Assembly: GCF_023715505.1 (NCBI RefSeq)
Contig: NZ_JAMBOH010000007.1
Coordinates: 62,001-126,000 of the forward strand
From: Neobacillus cucumis
Lineage (GTDB): Bacteria; Bacillota; Bacilli; Bacillales_B; DSM-18226
Direction of reading: 5' to 3'
Length of the DNA: 64,000 nt
Part shown: positions 55,730 through 63,950 of the stretch, one piece after another
Layout of the letters: the number at the start of each line of letters is the position of its first letter
How positions within the stretch are numbered: position 1 is the stretch's first letter
Made by a program: the position numbers and the translations under genes
The notes under the pieces: model-generated
What the model saw: only the letters and a program-made list of their open reading frames with translations
The model's database searches: none
What the model was told of the DNA's origin: nothing

Positions 55730-56770
55730 TCAAGCCAGCTGTGGTTTAACAGCTTTCATTTCATCGATCACAATATCTCCATCTTTAACGATTAACTTGC
55801 CGTCCAGGTATAACGTACAATTTTTCATTGGCAAATCAAGATGGCATGGGGTATCGTTGTTCCCCCCTAATTCAGAGTTTGGCCCCAAGGAGAATAAGAC
55901 ATTTCCATAAAAGGCACGCCCATCCATGCCAAACACTTGATCATCGAAAGCGAGACTATGCCATTGTGCCCTTTCGTTAAGTCCCCAGCCAATGTGAGAT
56001 ATCGCGTAAGCTCGCGGGTCATTAAAACTTTCGATATAATCCCTCATCAGCATGGCGTCAAAACCGCCTTCAATGTCCGTAACAAATCCACCTTTTATCG
56101 TTAACTTTACTTGGTCTTGAAAATATCGGTTAAACGGGAAAAATATGTCCCCTTTATCCAAAACTACAACCCCGTCAACTCCGCCATCATTAGATGTCGC
56201 AGCAGAAAAACAACTTGGCAAGTGGTCCCATCTGCCTGGTTCATCAGCAAAACCGTATTCCGTAAGGATTGGATATTGACCTAGCTGATAGGTAACATCG
56301 CTGCCCGCCTTATTGGTGAATCTTAATTCTTTTGCATTCCTTAATAATTGGGTTGCATAAAGCACTCTCTCTTTGTCGCTTTCCTTTGGAAACATTCTTT
56401 TAATTACATCGAAAGGTTCGACAACCAGCAGAATTCTTACTCCTGCATCCTGCAGTTCCAATTGTTCTTTAGAAAAAAGGAGGAGAACTAAGTCAATGAC
56501 AAGGTCAGCCTTCTTCAAGCACTCAACTGCAACTCGGTTATCGGTTAACGGTGTAATGCCAAACGAACCAGAAGCTCCTTGTTTAGCTGGCGGCAGTTTC
56601 AATTCAAAGGCGTTCGCCCCGATCTCGGAAGCTGCCGTCAGGAACGCTTTCGCATAATCTGCTCTAATCTCGCCCGAAGTTAATACCGCCATCGTTTCAG
56701 ACCGCTTTAATTTACACAATTCAAGTTGTTTTTTAAACAGGGAAACCATTTCTTGAAATTCAACAGTCAT
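55730..56770 (-). CDS. nicX: 2,5-dihydroxypyridine 5,6-dioxygenase (NicX family)
   Basis: A 346-aa M29-like-fold non-heme iron enzyme, the length of Pseudomonas NicX (~350). The expected Fe(II) ligands are visible as His in SHIGWGLN and the HLD pair in DTPCHLDLPM. It cleaves 2,5-dihydroxypyridine with O2 to N-formylmaleamate. The gene for the next enzyme, the deformylase, lies 15 nt upstream, with amidase and isomerase in the same cluster, which makes the assignment firm despite the family being often named aminopeptidase. Confidence 0.87.
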   Translation of the reverse strand: MTVEFQEMVSLFKKQLELCKLKRSETMAVLTSGEIRADYAKAFLTAASEIGANAFELKLPPAKQGASGSFGITPLTDNRVAVECLKKADLVIDLVLLLFSKEQLELQDAGVRILLVVEPFDVIKRMFPKESDKERVLYATQLLRNAKELRFTNKAGSDVTYQLGQYPILTEYGFADEPGRWDHLPSCFSAATSNDGGVDGVVVLDKGDIFFPFNRYFQDQVKLTIKGGFVTDIEGGFDAMLMRDYIESFNDPRAYAISHIGWGLNERAQWHSLAFDDQVFGMDGRAFYGNVLFSLGPNSELGGNNDTPCHLDLPMKNCTLYLDGKLIVKDGDIVIDEMKAVKPQLA

Positions 56771-56785
56771 TTATTAACACCTCGT

Positions 56786-57607
56786 TTATTTTTTTGTAAT
56801 TCCTTCAATAAATGAAACAATATAATCAACTGTTTGTTCTGGTGCATCTTTATACACCATGTGGCTTACTCCTTTAACCCTTTCAACCTGCATCGAAGAG
56901 TTGATCGTTTTCAAAACCTGAAGTTCGTTTTCACGAATGGTATCTCCATGTTCTGCCGCTAATAGGGATGCAGGGACTGAAAGCATTTTGATATATACTT
57001 GAAAAGGCTCCAATAACAGAGATTGGTAGGATTCAATAATCGCTGGCAAACTATTATTTCGATATTCTTCCGCTCTTTCAGCTATTTGTTCATCTGTAAA
57101 TGAAGGAAAGAAGCTGCGGAATAATTCCATATCCCCTTGATCAACAGCCTCCTTTTGTTTTAAAAACATCGACAATGGATTAGGATAGATCTCTCTCTGT
57201 CCTGGTCCGTTAATAGGAGGATCGATTAATACGATGCCGGAAATGAGAGACGGATATTGGCTGCCAAATGCAGCCGCAATCCGGGCTCCCATGGAGTGGC
57301 CAACCAATACCGGAGCAATGGGATTATCTATTAAAGCGTTTACAATATTCAGTAAGTCCTCTGTATAATCTTTTAATAGATAGCCTTCCTTAGGACGATC
57401 GGACAGCCCTCTGCCCCTGGCATCCATTGATAAGGAATAATAGTTTTCAGGCATTAAATTTAGGACTTTTGCAAATGAAAGGCTGTAACTAGTAATTCCC
57501 GGCAAAAAAATGACGGGAGTACCGGCCTTATCTCCTTTAGTAATGAGGTGAATTTTTGCATTTAGACCGTTTACAAAAAGGTCCCCAAAAGAATGATTTT
57601 GCTTCAT
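56786..57607 (-). CDS. nicD: N-formylmaleamate deformylase (NicD family alpha/beta hydrolase)
   Basis: A 273-aa alpha/beta hydrolase: LPGITSYSLSF oxyanion region, SMDARGRGLSDRP, nucleophile GHSMGA, acid in VLIDPP and histidine in GVSHMVYKD. DARGRGLS and the short cap fit NicD. Hydrolyses N-formylmaleamate to maleamate and formate. AGGAG precedes its ATG. Located between hpaB1 and nicX. Confidence 0.85.
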   Translation of the reverse strand: MKQNHSFGDLFVNGLNAKIHLITKGDKAGTPVIFLPGITSYSLSFAKVLNLMPENYYSLSMDARGRGLSDRPKEGYLLKDYTEDLLNIVNALIDNPIAPVLVGHSMGARIAAAFGSQYPSLISGIVLIDPPINGPGQREIYPNPLSMFLKQKEAVDQGDMELFRSFFPSFTDEQIAERAEEYRNNSLPAIIESYQSLLLEPFQVYIKMLSVPASLLAAEHGDTIRENELQVLKTINSSMQVERVKGVSHMVYKDAPEQTVDYIVSFIEGITKK

Positions 57608-57684
57608 ATTTATATCTCCTCTCAGGCGAACGAACCCAAATTAAAGCTATTCTTCTATCAAGCGACTTCCATTTTCACTAGTGA

Positions 57685-59196
57685 TTACACTTCTTTTGGA
57701 AGACCAATAGATTTACGTATTTGGTTCATAAAAGGTGTTCGATCGTATTCATGGTATAGACGCTCACGAAGCAATGGAGCTGGGAGTGCATTGACGTTTT
57801 CAAAAAGACCAACACGACCTGCATGAGAATCTGTGGTAATATCCCAAATAAAGTTCATCAATAAGTTTTTCTGCTTGGATGTTAAATCCCGTCCAACGAG
57901 AAGTTCCTCCAGTTTCCCGCCAATAAATGGATGATCATAGTCTTTTTCAGAGAATCTCATGACCAATCCCTGTCCGCATAATTCCTGAAGATGATGGATA
58001 ATCCGCGGATAGTGTGTAATACCATAAAGTCGCCCTGCGGTAAGCATATTGACATCTGGCCACATCACGTCATCTTCAGTTGGTTTAGCCAGTTCCTCTG
58101 AGGCCAATACATATGCTCTCAAGGTTTGAGCATACTGAATCACTTCTGATACGATAGAACGTACACCTGGAATCTTCCCCGTTCCCAAAGCATCAACAAT
58201 CAGCTGGGCAGCTCCGGCATACATTTCCGCTTTGGTTGCCAAACGAGAGAGAATATGCCAGTGCGCTCCTAATACAACCCCTCCATATAATTCATTAAGT
58301 TCTGGTACTCCATAGTTAAAAATTCTCCACTTTTCCACGAAAACGTTATCAAAAATCAAGAAGGAGTCCATTTCTTCTCCTCGTGATTTAACCGGGTGAT
58401 CATAGGTACTTGCCGCATCGGAAGAGACTGTTTCCCGACAGACAATGTGAATGCCTGGTGAATTTATCGGTACTGATAACCATAATGACTCTTCAGGTAA
58501 CAAACCAGGACGCATCAGATTAGAGAGGATCATCTCATTTCCTTGGGACGAAATGGAACCTACCGCTTTCGCTCCGCTAATATAGATTCCTTCTTCCGTT
58601 TCCCTCACCACCCGGAGTAAAGCAGGAGTAGAATCGCCGCCTTTTATTTGGCTCCCCAATTCGACATCAAACAGGCGGGCACCAGCTGCCGCGGCTTTTG
58701 AACGGTCATTTTGAGGATCAACTAATACCTCAGGACCCATCAAGTTATTTTTTTGGGCATAGTCAATATAGTGGAGGACATTATCTGCATATTCAGGCCT
58801 TTTGCTGCGGAACTTTGAAAGATATGCCGCCATTCCCACAGGCACGAGAGGCGCTAAATCAAACGGGCGGCCAAACACCCCGAAGGTTTCCTGAGCAATA
58901 TAATCCGTTAATTCCCTTCGGCTCTTCAAATCTTCTTTTGTTCTAGGAATCATCCAGGCTTTGGTCACTCGTTCCCCTATGTCTGACCTGATGTACGTAA
59001 GCTTATCTTGTGTTTCTGGGTTATGCTGGGCATCAAAGATGTTAGCCATAATATTTATACCACCGCTAGTGGCTGGGTGAGTGGTTACATCCTGAATCAG
59101 TTCGCCCTTATAATAAACGGTCCTGTCATCACGAAGACTCTCCTTATACATCTCGCCTGTTTTTAAATACTTTGAAACTACCGAAATATTTTCCAT
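57685..59196 (-). CDS. HpaB-type FADH2-dependent monooxygenase, copy 1
   Basis: A 503-aa protein of the 4-hydroxyphenylacetate 3-hydroxylase oxygenase (HpaB) family: N-terminal helical domain, GPEVLVDPQNDRSK, GIYISGAKAVGSISSQGNE, and C-terminal acyl-CoA dehydrogenase-like bundle with MLTAGRLYGI and HAGRVGLFENVNA. It uses reduced FAD from the flavin reductase encoded at 61113. The context with nicD/nicX suggests it hydroxylates a hydroxypyridine to 2,5-dihydroxypyridine rather than a phenylacetate. Close paralogue of the gene at 62445; GGGGG precedes its ATG. Confidence 0.85.
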   Translation of the reverse strand: MENISVVSKYLKTGEMYKESLRDDRTVYYKGELIQDVTTHPATSGGINIMANIFDAQHNPETQDKLTYIRSDIGERVTKAWMIPRTKEDLKSRRELTDYIAQETFGVFGRPFDLAPLVPVGMAAYLSKFRSKRPEYADNVLHYIDYAQKNNLMGPEVLVDPQNDRSKAAAAGARLFDVELGSQIKGGDSTPALLRVVRETEEGIYISGAKAVGSISSQGNEMILSNLMRPGLLPEESLWLSVPINSPGIHIVCRETVSSDAASTYDHPVKSRGEEMDSFLIFDNVFVEKWRIFNYGVPELNELYGGVVLGAHWHILSRLATKAEMYAGAAQLIVDALGTGKIPGVRSIVSEVIQYAQTLRAYVLASEELAKPTEDDVMWPDVNMLTAGRLYGITHYPRIIHHLQELCGQGLVMRFSEKDYDHPFIGGKLEELLVGRDLTSKQKNLLMNFIWDITTDSHAGRVGLFENVNALPAPLLRERLYHEYDRTPFMNQIRKSIGLPKEV

Positions 59197-59283
59197 CCTT
59201 CTCCCCCTAAAAAATATTTACGAGAATCCTTGCCGATCACATTTTGAAGTTATCGAAGTTTAAACAGCTTATTATATTAGCCT

Positions 59284-59299
59284 CAAGTTGCTAAACTTG
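59284..59299. promoter_or_regulatory. Dyad upstream of hpaB copy 1
   Basis: CAAGTTGCTAAACTTG is a perfect 6+6 inverted repeat with 4-nt centre within the 195-bp gap before the hpaB1-nicD-nicX genes. A TTGACA element is seen on the minus strand at ~59346, but without a good -10 at normal distance. It could be an operator for the unidentified pathway regulator. Confidence 0.35.
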
Positions 59300-59391
59300 T
59301 CGAATTTATCATAGATAAAGTCTAAGGTGAGTATCAAAAAGTGTCAATATTCTAATAAATTCTCACAATATAGTATAATGAAATGAACAAT

Positions 59392-60267
59392 TTAACTTAG
59401 TATAGAATGACGCTGGATAGCTATTTCTAAGTCAATTTCCTTAGGAACTGCTGTAGACACAGACTGAAGAAACTCTAAAGTAACCCTATCTTTAGAAAAA
59501 CAATTAATCGCAGCCTGGTCTAAATTCATTTCAATAAATTGATTGGTAGGGAAAATAATTGCTTTAGTAAAGTATTTGTTAGTAGAATTTTTCAGATTGA
59601 CCCAATACTCCCCTGCAGGCGGCAGAATAAGGGCGGCATCTGGCACAAATAGTCCTTTATAATCATTCAACCTCTGGACAATCCTGCCGCACATTTCGTG
59701 TTGTTTACCCATAAGATCAGAAGCAAGCTTAAGATCGCCATTATTTATCGCCTGGCGCACTCTAGTGCTGGAGATACGCTCATCACCCAAATGAGTAAAT
59801 TCGAAAATATCCGTCTCAAATCCCAATCTGGCACCTGTTTGTTTTAAAACTTCGGGGGTTCCTGAACCTTTATAGCCAAACCTAAAGTCCTTTCCAACAA
59901 AAAATTTTTTAGGGTTTAAACCCAATAGAACGCTGTCAACAAAATCATCGGAGCTAATGGTTGAAAAGCTATTATCAAAAGTATATTCAATGAGGATATC
60001 GACTCCAAGAGCAGCTATTCTCTCCGCTCTGGTGTGCGGACTGGTAATAAGAGACGATGGTAATTCAGTGTTGCTAAAAAAGGTTTTCGGTAGAGGGTCA
60101 AATGTTATGACAATCGTGGGGTAGTTATTTTTTTTACCCTCCCCTACAGTGCTTGAAATTAATTGCTGATGGCCTTTATGTACGCCATCAAAGGAGCCAA
60201 TCGTTATATAAGAGCCATGTTCTAATTCTGCTAAATGCGGGTTGAATAGGTTTTTATAATATTTCAG
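59392..60267 (-). CDS. RibF-like FAD synthetase with CTG start and degenerate kinase domain
   Basis: A 291-aa protein homologous to RibF/RibC. The FMN adenylyltransferase domain is complete: TIGSFDGVHKGHQQL, VITFDPLP, VGKDFRFGYKGSG and ISSTRVRQAI. In the C-terminal riboflavin kinase region (from GRIVQ) the GRxxGFPTAN nucleotide motif is replaced by DYKGLFVPDAALILPPAG and the domain is short, so kinase activity is doubtful. The reading frame runs back to a CTG (60267) with GAGGAGGG 6 nt upstream, and no ATG, GTG or TTG lies between it and the SFDGVH motif. It probably supplies FAD for the cluster's monooxygenases. Confidence 0.82.
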   Translation of the reverse strand: MKYYKNLFNPHLAELEHGSYITIGSFDGVHKGHQQLISSTVGEGKKNNYPTIVITFDPLPKTFFSNTELPSSLITSPHTRAERIAALGVDILIEYTFDNSFSTISSDDFVDSVLLGLNPKKFFVGKDFRFGYKGSGTPEVLKQTGARLGFETDIFEFTHLGDERISSTRVRQAINNGDLKLASDLMGKQHEMCGRIVQRLNDYKGLFVPDAALILPPAGEYWVNLKNSTNKYFTKAIIFPTNQFIEMNLDQAAINCFSKDRVTLEFLQSVSTAVPKEIDLEIAIQRHSILS

Positions 60268-60373
60268 GATTTTCCCTCCTCACTATCTATTGTTTTAGTT
60301 ATAAGGGAATCCAACCTGGCCTTCTTTTTCATTAATCAAAAACGTTTAAGGCCTAAAGCGTTGATTGAAAAAT

Positions 60374-61045
60374 TTATTCTTTTATTAAAGCTGTAAATGA
60401 ACCCTTAGGATATTTAGCAGATACTGTTGTTATGATTTCCTCGGTAGTTAATACATCGGCATATTTCTGGCGCATATCGATAATACTTTGTTCATGGGAT
60501 GCTAATGAACGATCCCCTACAGCATCCTCCACAACGATTGGTCTGTATCCGTATTGCAGCGCATCAACAGCTGTAGCACGAACACAGCCACATGTTGTAC
60601 AACCTACAATTATCACAGTATCAACATTCTGTGCATTCAGACGTGCAATTAAATCGGTCCCAAAAAATGCAGAAGCATATTTCTTAACAATTAAGCCGTC
60701 CCCATAACGAATATCCAATCGGGGATCCACATTCACCGCACTGGTACCTGCTTTTAAAGTCTTTAACCCCTCCATCTTTTGGTACCATAATCCTGAATCA
60801 GCAAATGTATCATCATCATAAGAAATGGTAGTAAAGAATACTGGCAGATCCTTATTACGGATAATTTCCAAAAGCGCATTTACTTTATTTATTTGCAAGG
60901 TTAAATCGGAACCCATAGGCATACTAGGATCAGTAAATCCTTCAATCATATCAACAACGATCAACCCTGGTTTCTTACCAAAACCCAATAATTTTCCAAA
61001 ACCTCTTTCTTTATACAAATCCTCATCACCTTGCTGATGCACCAC
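60374..61045 (-). CDS. nicF: Maleamate amidohydrolase (NicF family, isochorismatase superfamily)
   Basis: A 223-aa cysteine hydrolase with the Asp-Lys-Cys triad: VVDMIEGFTD, VKKYASAFFGT and VGCTTCGCVRAT. The long insert and GSDLTLQINKVN match NicF/CSHase-type amidases. Converts maleamate to maleate and ammonia. GTG at 61045 has GGAGGG 9 nt upstream and is preferred over the ATG at 61084. It follows the flavin reductase gene. Confidence 0.86.
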   Translation of the reverse strand: MVHQQGDEDLYKERGFGKLLGFGKKPGLIVVDMIEGFTDPSMPMGSDLTLQINKVNALLEIIRNKDLPVFFTTISYDDDTFADSGLWYQKMEGLKTLKAGTSAVNVDPRLDIRYGDGLIVKKYASAFFGTDLIARLNAQNVDTVIIVGCTTCGCVRATAVDALQYGYRPIVVEDAVGDRSLASHEQSIIDMRQKYADVLTTEEIITTVSAKYPKGSFTALIKE

Positions 61046-61112
61046 AACAACTCTCCCTCCATAACCCTCCAAGACTAGTAACATACCAATCTTGGAAAGT
61101 CATTCACTTGAA

Positions 61113-61601
61113 TTAGTTCCTTACAGCTGGATTAAATTCTCCAAATTGTCTATTAAAATGAAGCAATGGTGATTTAGATTCACCTAATATCACATCTTCA
61201 ACGAACCCGATAAAAATAGTATGATCACCAGCTGTCACTGTTTGTTCAACTCTGCAATGAACATTGGCTAGAGCATTTTTGACATCATAATTAAAACTGC
61301 CCTTACTTTCTGCAAACTCCTCAAAAAACTTTGGTGCACCTGCTTTTGCTCCAGATCTTGCTACTTCAATTTGATCCTCAGCAAGCACGCTGACACTGAA
61401 ACGTTGGTTATTAATTATCGCTTGTGTACTAGCTGCTTGTGTAGCTAGGCTTATTAAAATTAAAGGCGGCTCCATTGAAATTGAACAGCACGCACTAACA
61501 GTTAAGCCCCAAGGCCGGCCCTCGATTTCAGTCATGACAATTGTTACTCCAGTAGCAAGCCGGCTCATCGACTCTCGAAATTTATTTTTTACTTCATCCA
61601 T
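61113..61601 (-). CDS. Flavin reductase (HpaC-like)
   Basis: A 162-aa FMN-binding split-barrel flavin reductase: ESMSRLATGVTIVMTE, GLTVSACCSISMEPPLILI and HIFIG-like HTIFIGFVED. Reduces FAD with NAD(P)H for the HpaB oxygenases. ATG at 61601 (GAGGAGGG upstream) lies 53 codons inside a longer open frame and overlaps the maleate isomerase stop by 8 bp, so the genes are translationally coupled. Confidence 0.9.
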   Translation of the reverse strand: MDEVKNKFRESMSRLATGVTIVMTEIEGRPWGLTVSACCSISMEPPLILISLATQAASTQAIINNQRFSVSVLAEDQIEVARSGAKAGAPKFFEEFAESKGSFNYDVKNALANVHCRVEQTVTAGDHTIFIGFVEDVILGESKSPLLHFNRQFGEFNPAVRN

Positions 61602-62388
61602 TATAATTTCCCTCCTCAATTGGAAGTTTAGAGATGATATCCCCTGATAGTAGCTTACCCGCATTTGGCACATACGGGTGCAGATCAAGAGTTTTAAGAA
61701 TGTTGTATACGGTTGCAACAGCTGCTGAAAGCACTGGTTTTCCGATTTCATTCTCAACAAGCTGAATTGCTTCTAATGAAGGCATCTGAACACAAGCGGA
61801 TAAGACAACCAAATCAGCTTGGCTAATATCTAATTTTTTAACAATCTCTAGTAAACGCATAGGGTCTTGACGTCCAACTTCCAAATTATCAGGGATTTCC
61901 AGACTAATCGAATCTGTTACTTGTATGCCGCTTGCCTCAATATAGTCAATCACCTGTTTGGTTAAAGGCTTCATATAAGGGGTAATAATAGCGACTTTTT
62001 GAGCTCCTAATGTTTTAATGCCATCTACCAGAGCACCAGCACTGCTAATAACCGGTGTAGCTGCTCCATTTTCTTTTGTTGCATTAAATAGGCGCTGTTC
62101 AGACTCCATATGATAACCGGGCCCCTGGCACATAATAGCGACAAGGCATGCATACGCAAGAACATCACATCTGGCATCCGAAAGTTCGACAGCACAGCGG
62201 TCACTTTCTACATCCATTGCTTTTAATTCTTCTTTTGTAACATGTTTCATTCGCATCCTACTTGAGTGAAAAGTAAACGACAAATTCGGATCAACTTGTT
62301 CTCTCCAACGAAGCATTGCTGGAATTTCCGTTTCCATCGTTGTATTGGAACTAGGAACAACTAATCCTATTCGGTAATTTTTTTTCAT
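61594..62388 (-). CDS. nicE: Maleate cis-trans isomerase (NicE/MaiA family)
   Basis: A 264-aa Asp/Glu racemase-superfamily isomerase starting RIGLVVPSSNTTMETEIPAM, with the two catalytic cysteines in YACLVAIM and LSACVQMPS. Isomerises maleate to fumarate, the last step of the pyridine route. GGAGG precedes its ATG. It lies between hpaB2 and the flavin reductase gene. Confidence 0.9.
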   Translation of the reverse strand: MKKNYRIGLVVPSSNTTMETEIPAMLRWREQVDPNLSFTFHSSRMRMKHVTKEELKAMDVESDRCAVELSDARCDVLAYACLVAIMCQGPGYHMESEQRLFNATKENGAATPVISSAGALVDGIKTLGAQKVAIITPYMKPLTKQVIDYIEASGIQVTDSISLEIPDNLEVGRQDPMRLLEIVKKLDISQADLVVLSACVQMPSLEAIQLVENEIGKPVLSAAVATVYNILKTLDLHPYVPNAGKLLSGDIISKLPIEEGNYNG

Positions 62389-62444
62389 TTACACGCCTCC
62401 AAAATAGATAGAACCTATTAAGCTATTGTTCTTATAAACTTCAC

Positions 62445-63950
62445 CTACATAGGAAGTCCGATCGACTTACGAATATGGTTCATAAACGGTGTTCGATCAT
62501 ATTCATGATACAAACGCTCACGAAGCAGCGGTGCCGGCAAAGCATTAACGTTTTCAAATAGAGCGACGCGGCCTGCGTGGGAATCTGTAGTAATATCCCA
62601 AATGAAGTTCATCAACAAGTTTTTCTGCTTCGAAGTTAAATCGCGTCCAACCAGTAGTTCCTCTAATTTTCCTCCAATAAATGGATGAGCATAATCTTTT
62701 TCAGAGAATCTCATGACCAGTCCTTGTCCGCATAATTCCTGGAGATGATGGATAATTTGCGGATAATGCGTGATACCATAAAGGCGTCCAGCTGTAAGCA
62801 TATTGACATCCGGCCACATAACGCCATCTTCAGTCATTTCAGCTAATTCTTCAGAGGCTAAAACGTAGGCTCTTAACGTTTGAGCATATTGAATAACTTC
62901 CGATACGATAGAACGAACTCCTGGAATTTTTCCTGTTCCAAGTGCATCTACGATTAGCTGAGCAGCACCGGCATACAATTCAGCTTTGGTAGCTAGACGG
63001 GACAACACGTGCCAGTGTACTCCTAATACAACGCCGCCGTACAATTCATTGAGTTCTGGGACACCATAATTGAATATTCTCCATTTTTCTACGAAAACGT
63101 TATCAAAAATTAAGAAGGAATCCATTTCTTCTCCGCGTGATTTAACCGGGTGATCATAAGAACTGACAGGATCTGAAGAGACCGATTCACGGCAGACAAT
63201 GTGGATTCCTGGTGCATTGATAGGAACAGCTAACCAAAGAGATTCTTCCGGTAACAGCCCTGGACGCATAAGATTGGAGAGAATCATTTCGTTACCTTGG
63301 GAAGAAATCGAACCTACTGCCTTTGCACCGCTAATATAAATCCCCTCTTCAGTCTCTTTCACTACCCGGAGCAAAGCAGGTGTGGAGCTGCCTCCTTTTA
63401 TTTGGCTTCCTAATTCAACATCGAATAGGCGGGCACCCGCAGCGGCTGCTTTGGAACGGTCATTCTGAGGATCTACTAGTACTTCTGGACCCATCAAGTT
63501 ATTTTTCTGAGCATAGTCGATATAGTGAAGAACATTTTCAGCATATTCTGGCCTTTTACTGAGGAATTTCGAAAGATGTGCGGCCATACCCACTGGAACA
63601 AGAGGAGCTAAATCGAATGGTCTGCCAAACACGCCAAAGGTTTCCCGAGCTACATAGTCAGTCAATTCTCGGCGGCTCTTAAGGTCTTCCTTCGTTCTAG
63701 GAATCATCCAAGCTTTACTGACTCGTTCACCTGACTCTTGATTGATATACGTTAACTTATCCTGAGTTTCGGGGTTATGCTGAGCATCAAAGATCTTAGC
63801 CATAATATTGATACCGCCGCTAGTAGCTGGATGAATGGTCACATCTTGAATTTTTTCCCCCTTATAGTATACTGTTCGGCCATCACGAAGACTTTCCTTG
63901 AACATTTCACCCGTTTTCAAAAACTTTGATACTACCTGAGTATTTTCCAT
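62445..63950 (-). CDS. HpaB-type FADH2-dependent monooxygenase, copy 2
   Basis: A 501-aa HpaB-family oxygenase, roughly 90% identical by eye to the copy at 57685-59196, including DLAPLVPVGMAA, GPEVLVDPQNDRSK and the C-terminal YHEYDRTPFMN. Differences cluster at the N-terminus and around SSDPVSSYDHP. AGGAGG precedes its ATG; further upstream sequence is outside the window. First visible gene of the pyridine cluster. Duplicate enzymes could serve two hydroxylation steps, two substrates or a mixed oligomer. Confidence 0.85.
   Translation of the reverse strand: MENTQVVSKFLKTGEMFKESLRDGRTVYYKGEKIQDVTIHPATSGGINIMAKIFDAQHNPETQDKLTYINQESGERVSKAWMIPRTKEDLKSRRELTDYVARETFGVFGRPFDLAPLVPVGMAAHLSKFLSKRPEYAENVLHYIDYAQKNNLMGPEVLVDPQNDRSKAAAAGARLFDVELGSQIKGGSSTPALLRVVKETEEGIYISGAKAVGSISSQGNEMILSNLMRPGLLPEESLWLAVPINAPGIHIVCRESVSSDPVSSYDHPVKSRGEEMDSFLIFDNVFVEKWRIFNYGVPELNELYGGVVLGVHWHVLSRLATKAELYAGAAQLIVDALGTGKIPGVRSIVSEVIQYAQTLRAYVLASEELAEMTEDGVMWPDVNMLTAGRLYGITHYPQIIHHLQELCGQGLVMRFSEKDYAHPFIGGKLEELLVGRDLTSKQKNLLMNFIWDITTDSHAGRVALFENVNALPAPLLRERLYHEYDRTPFMNHIRKSIGLPM

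Noticed and set aside
55730..56770. Annotation as a leucyl aminopeptidase (M29)
   Set aside because: The His...His-x-Asp iron ligands and the adjacent deformylase, amidase and isomerase genes fit NicX much better.
57685..59196. Annotation as 4-hydroxyphenylacetate 3-monooxygenase acting on phenylacetates
   Set aside because: No homoprotocatechuate pathway genes are present; the neighbours are pyridine-ring enzymes.
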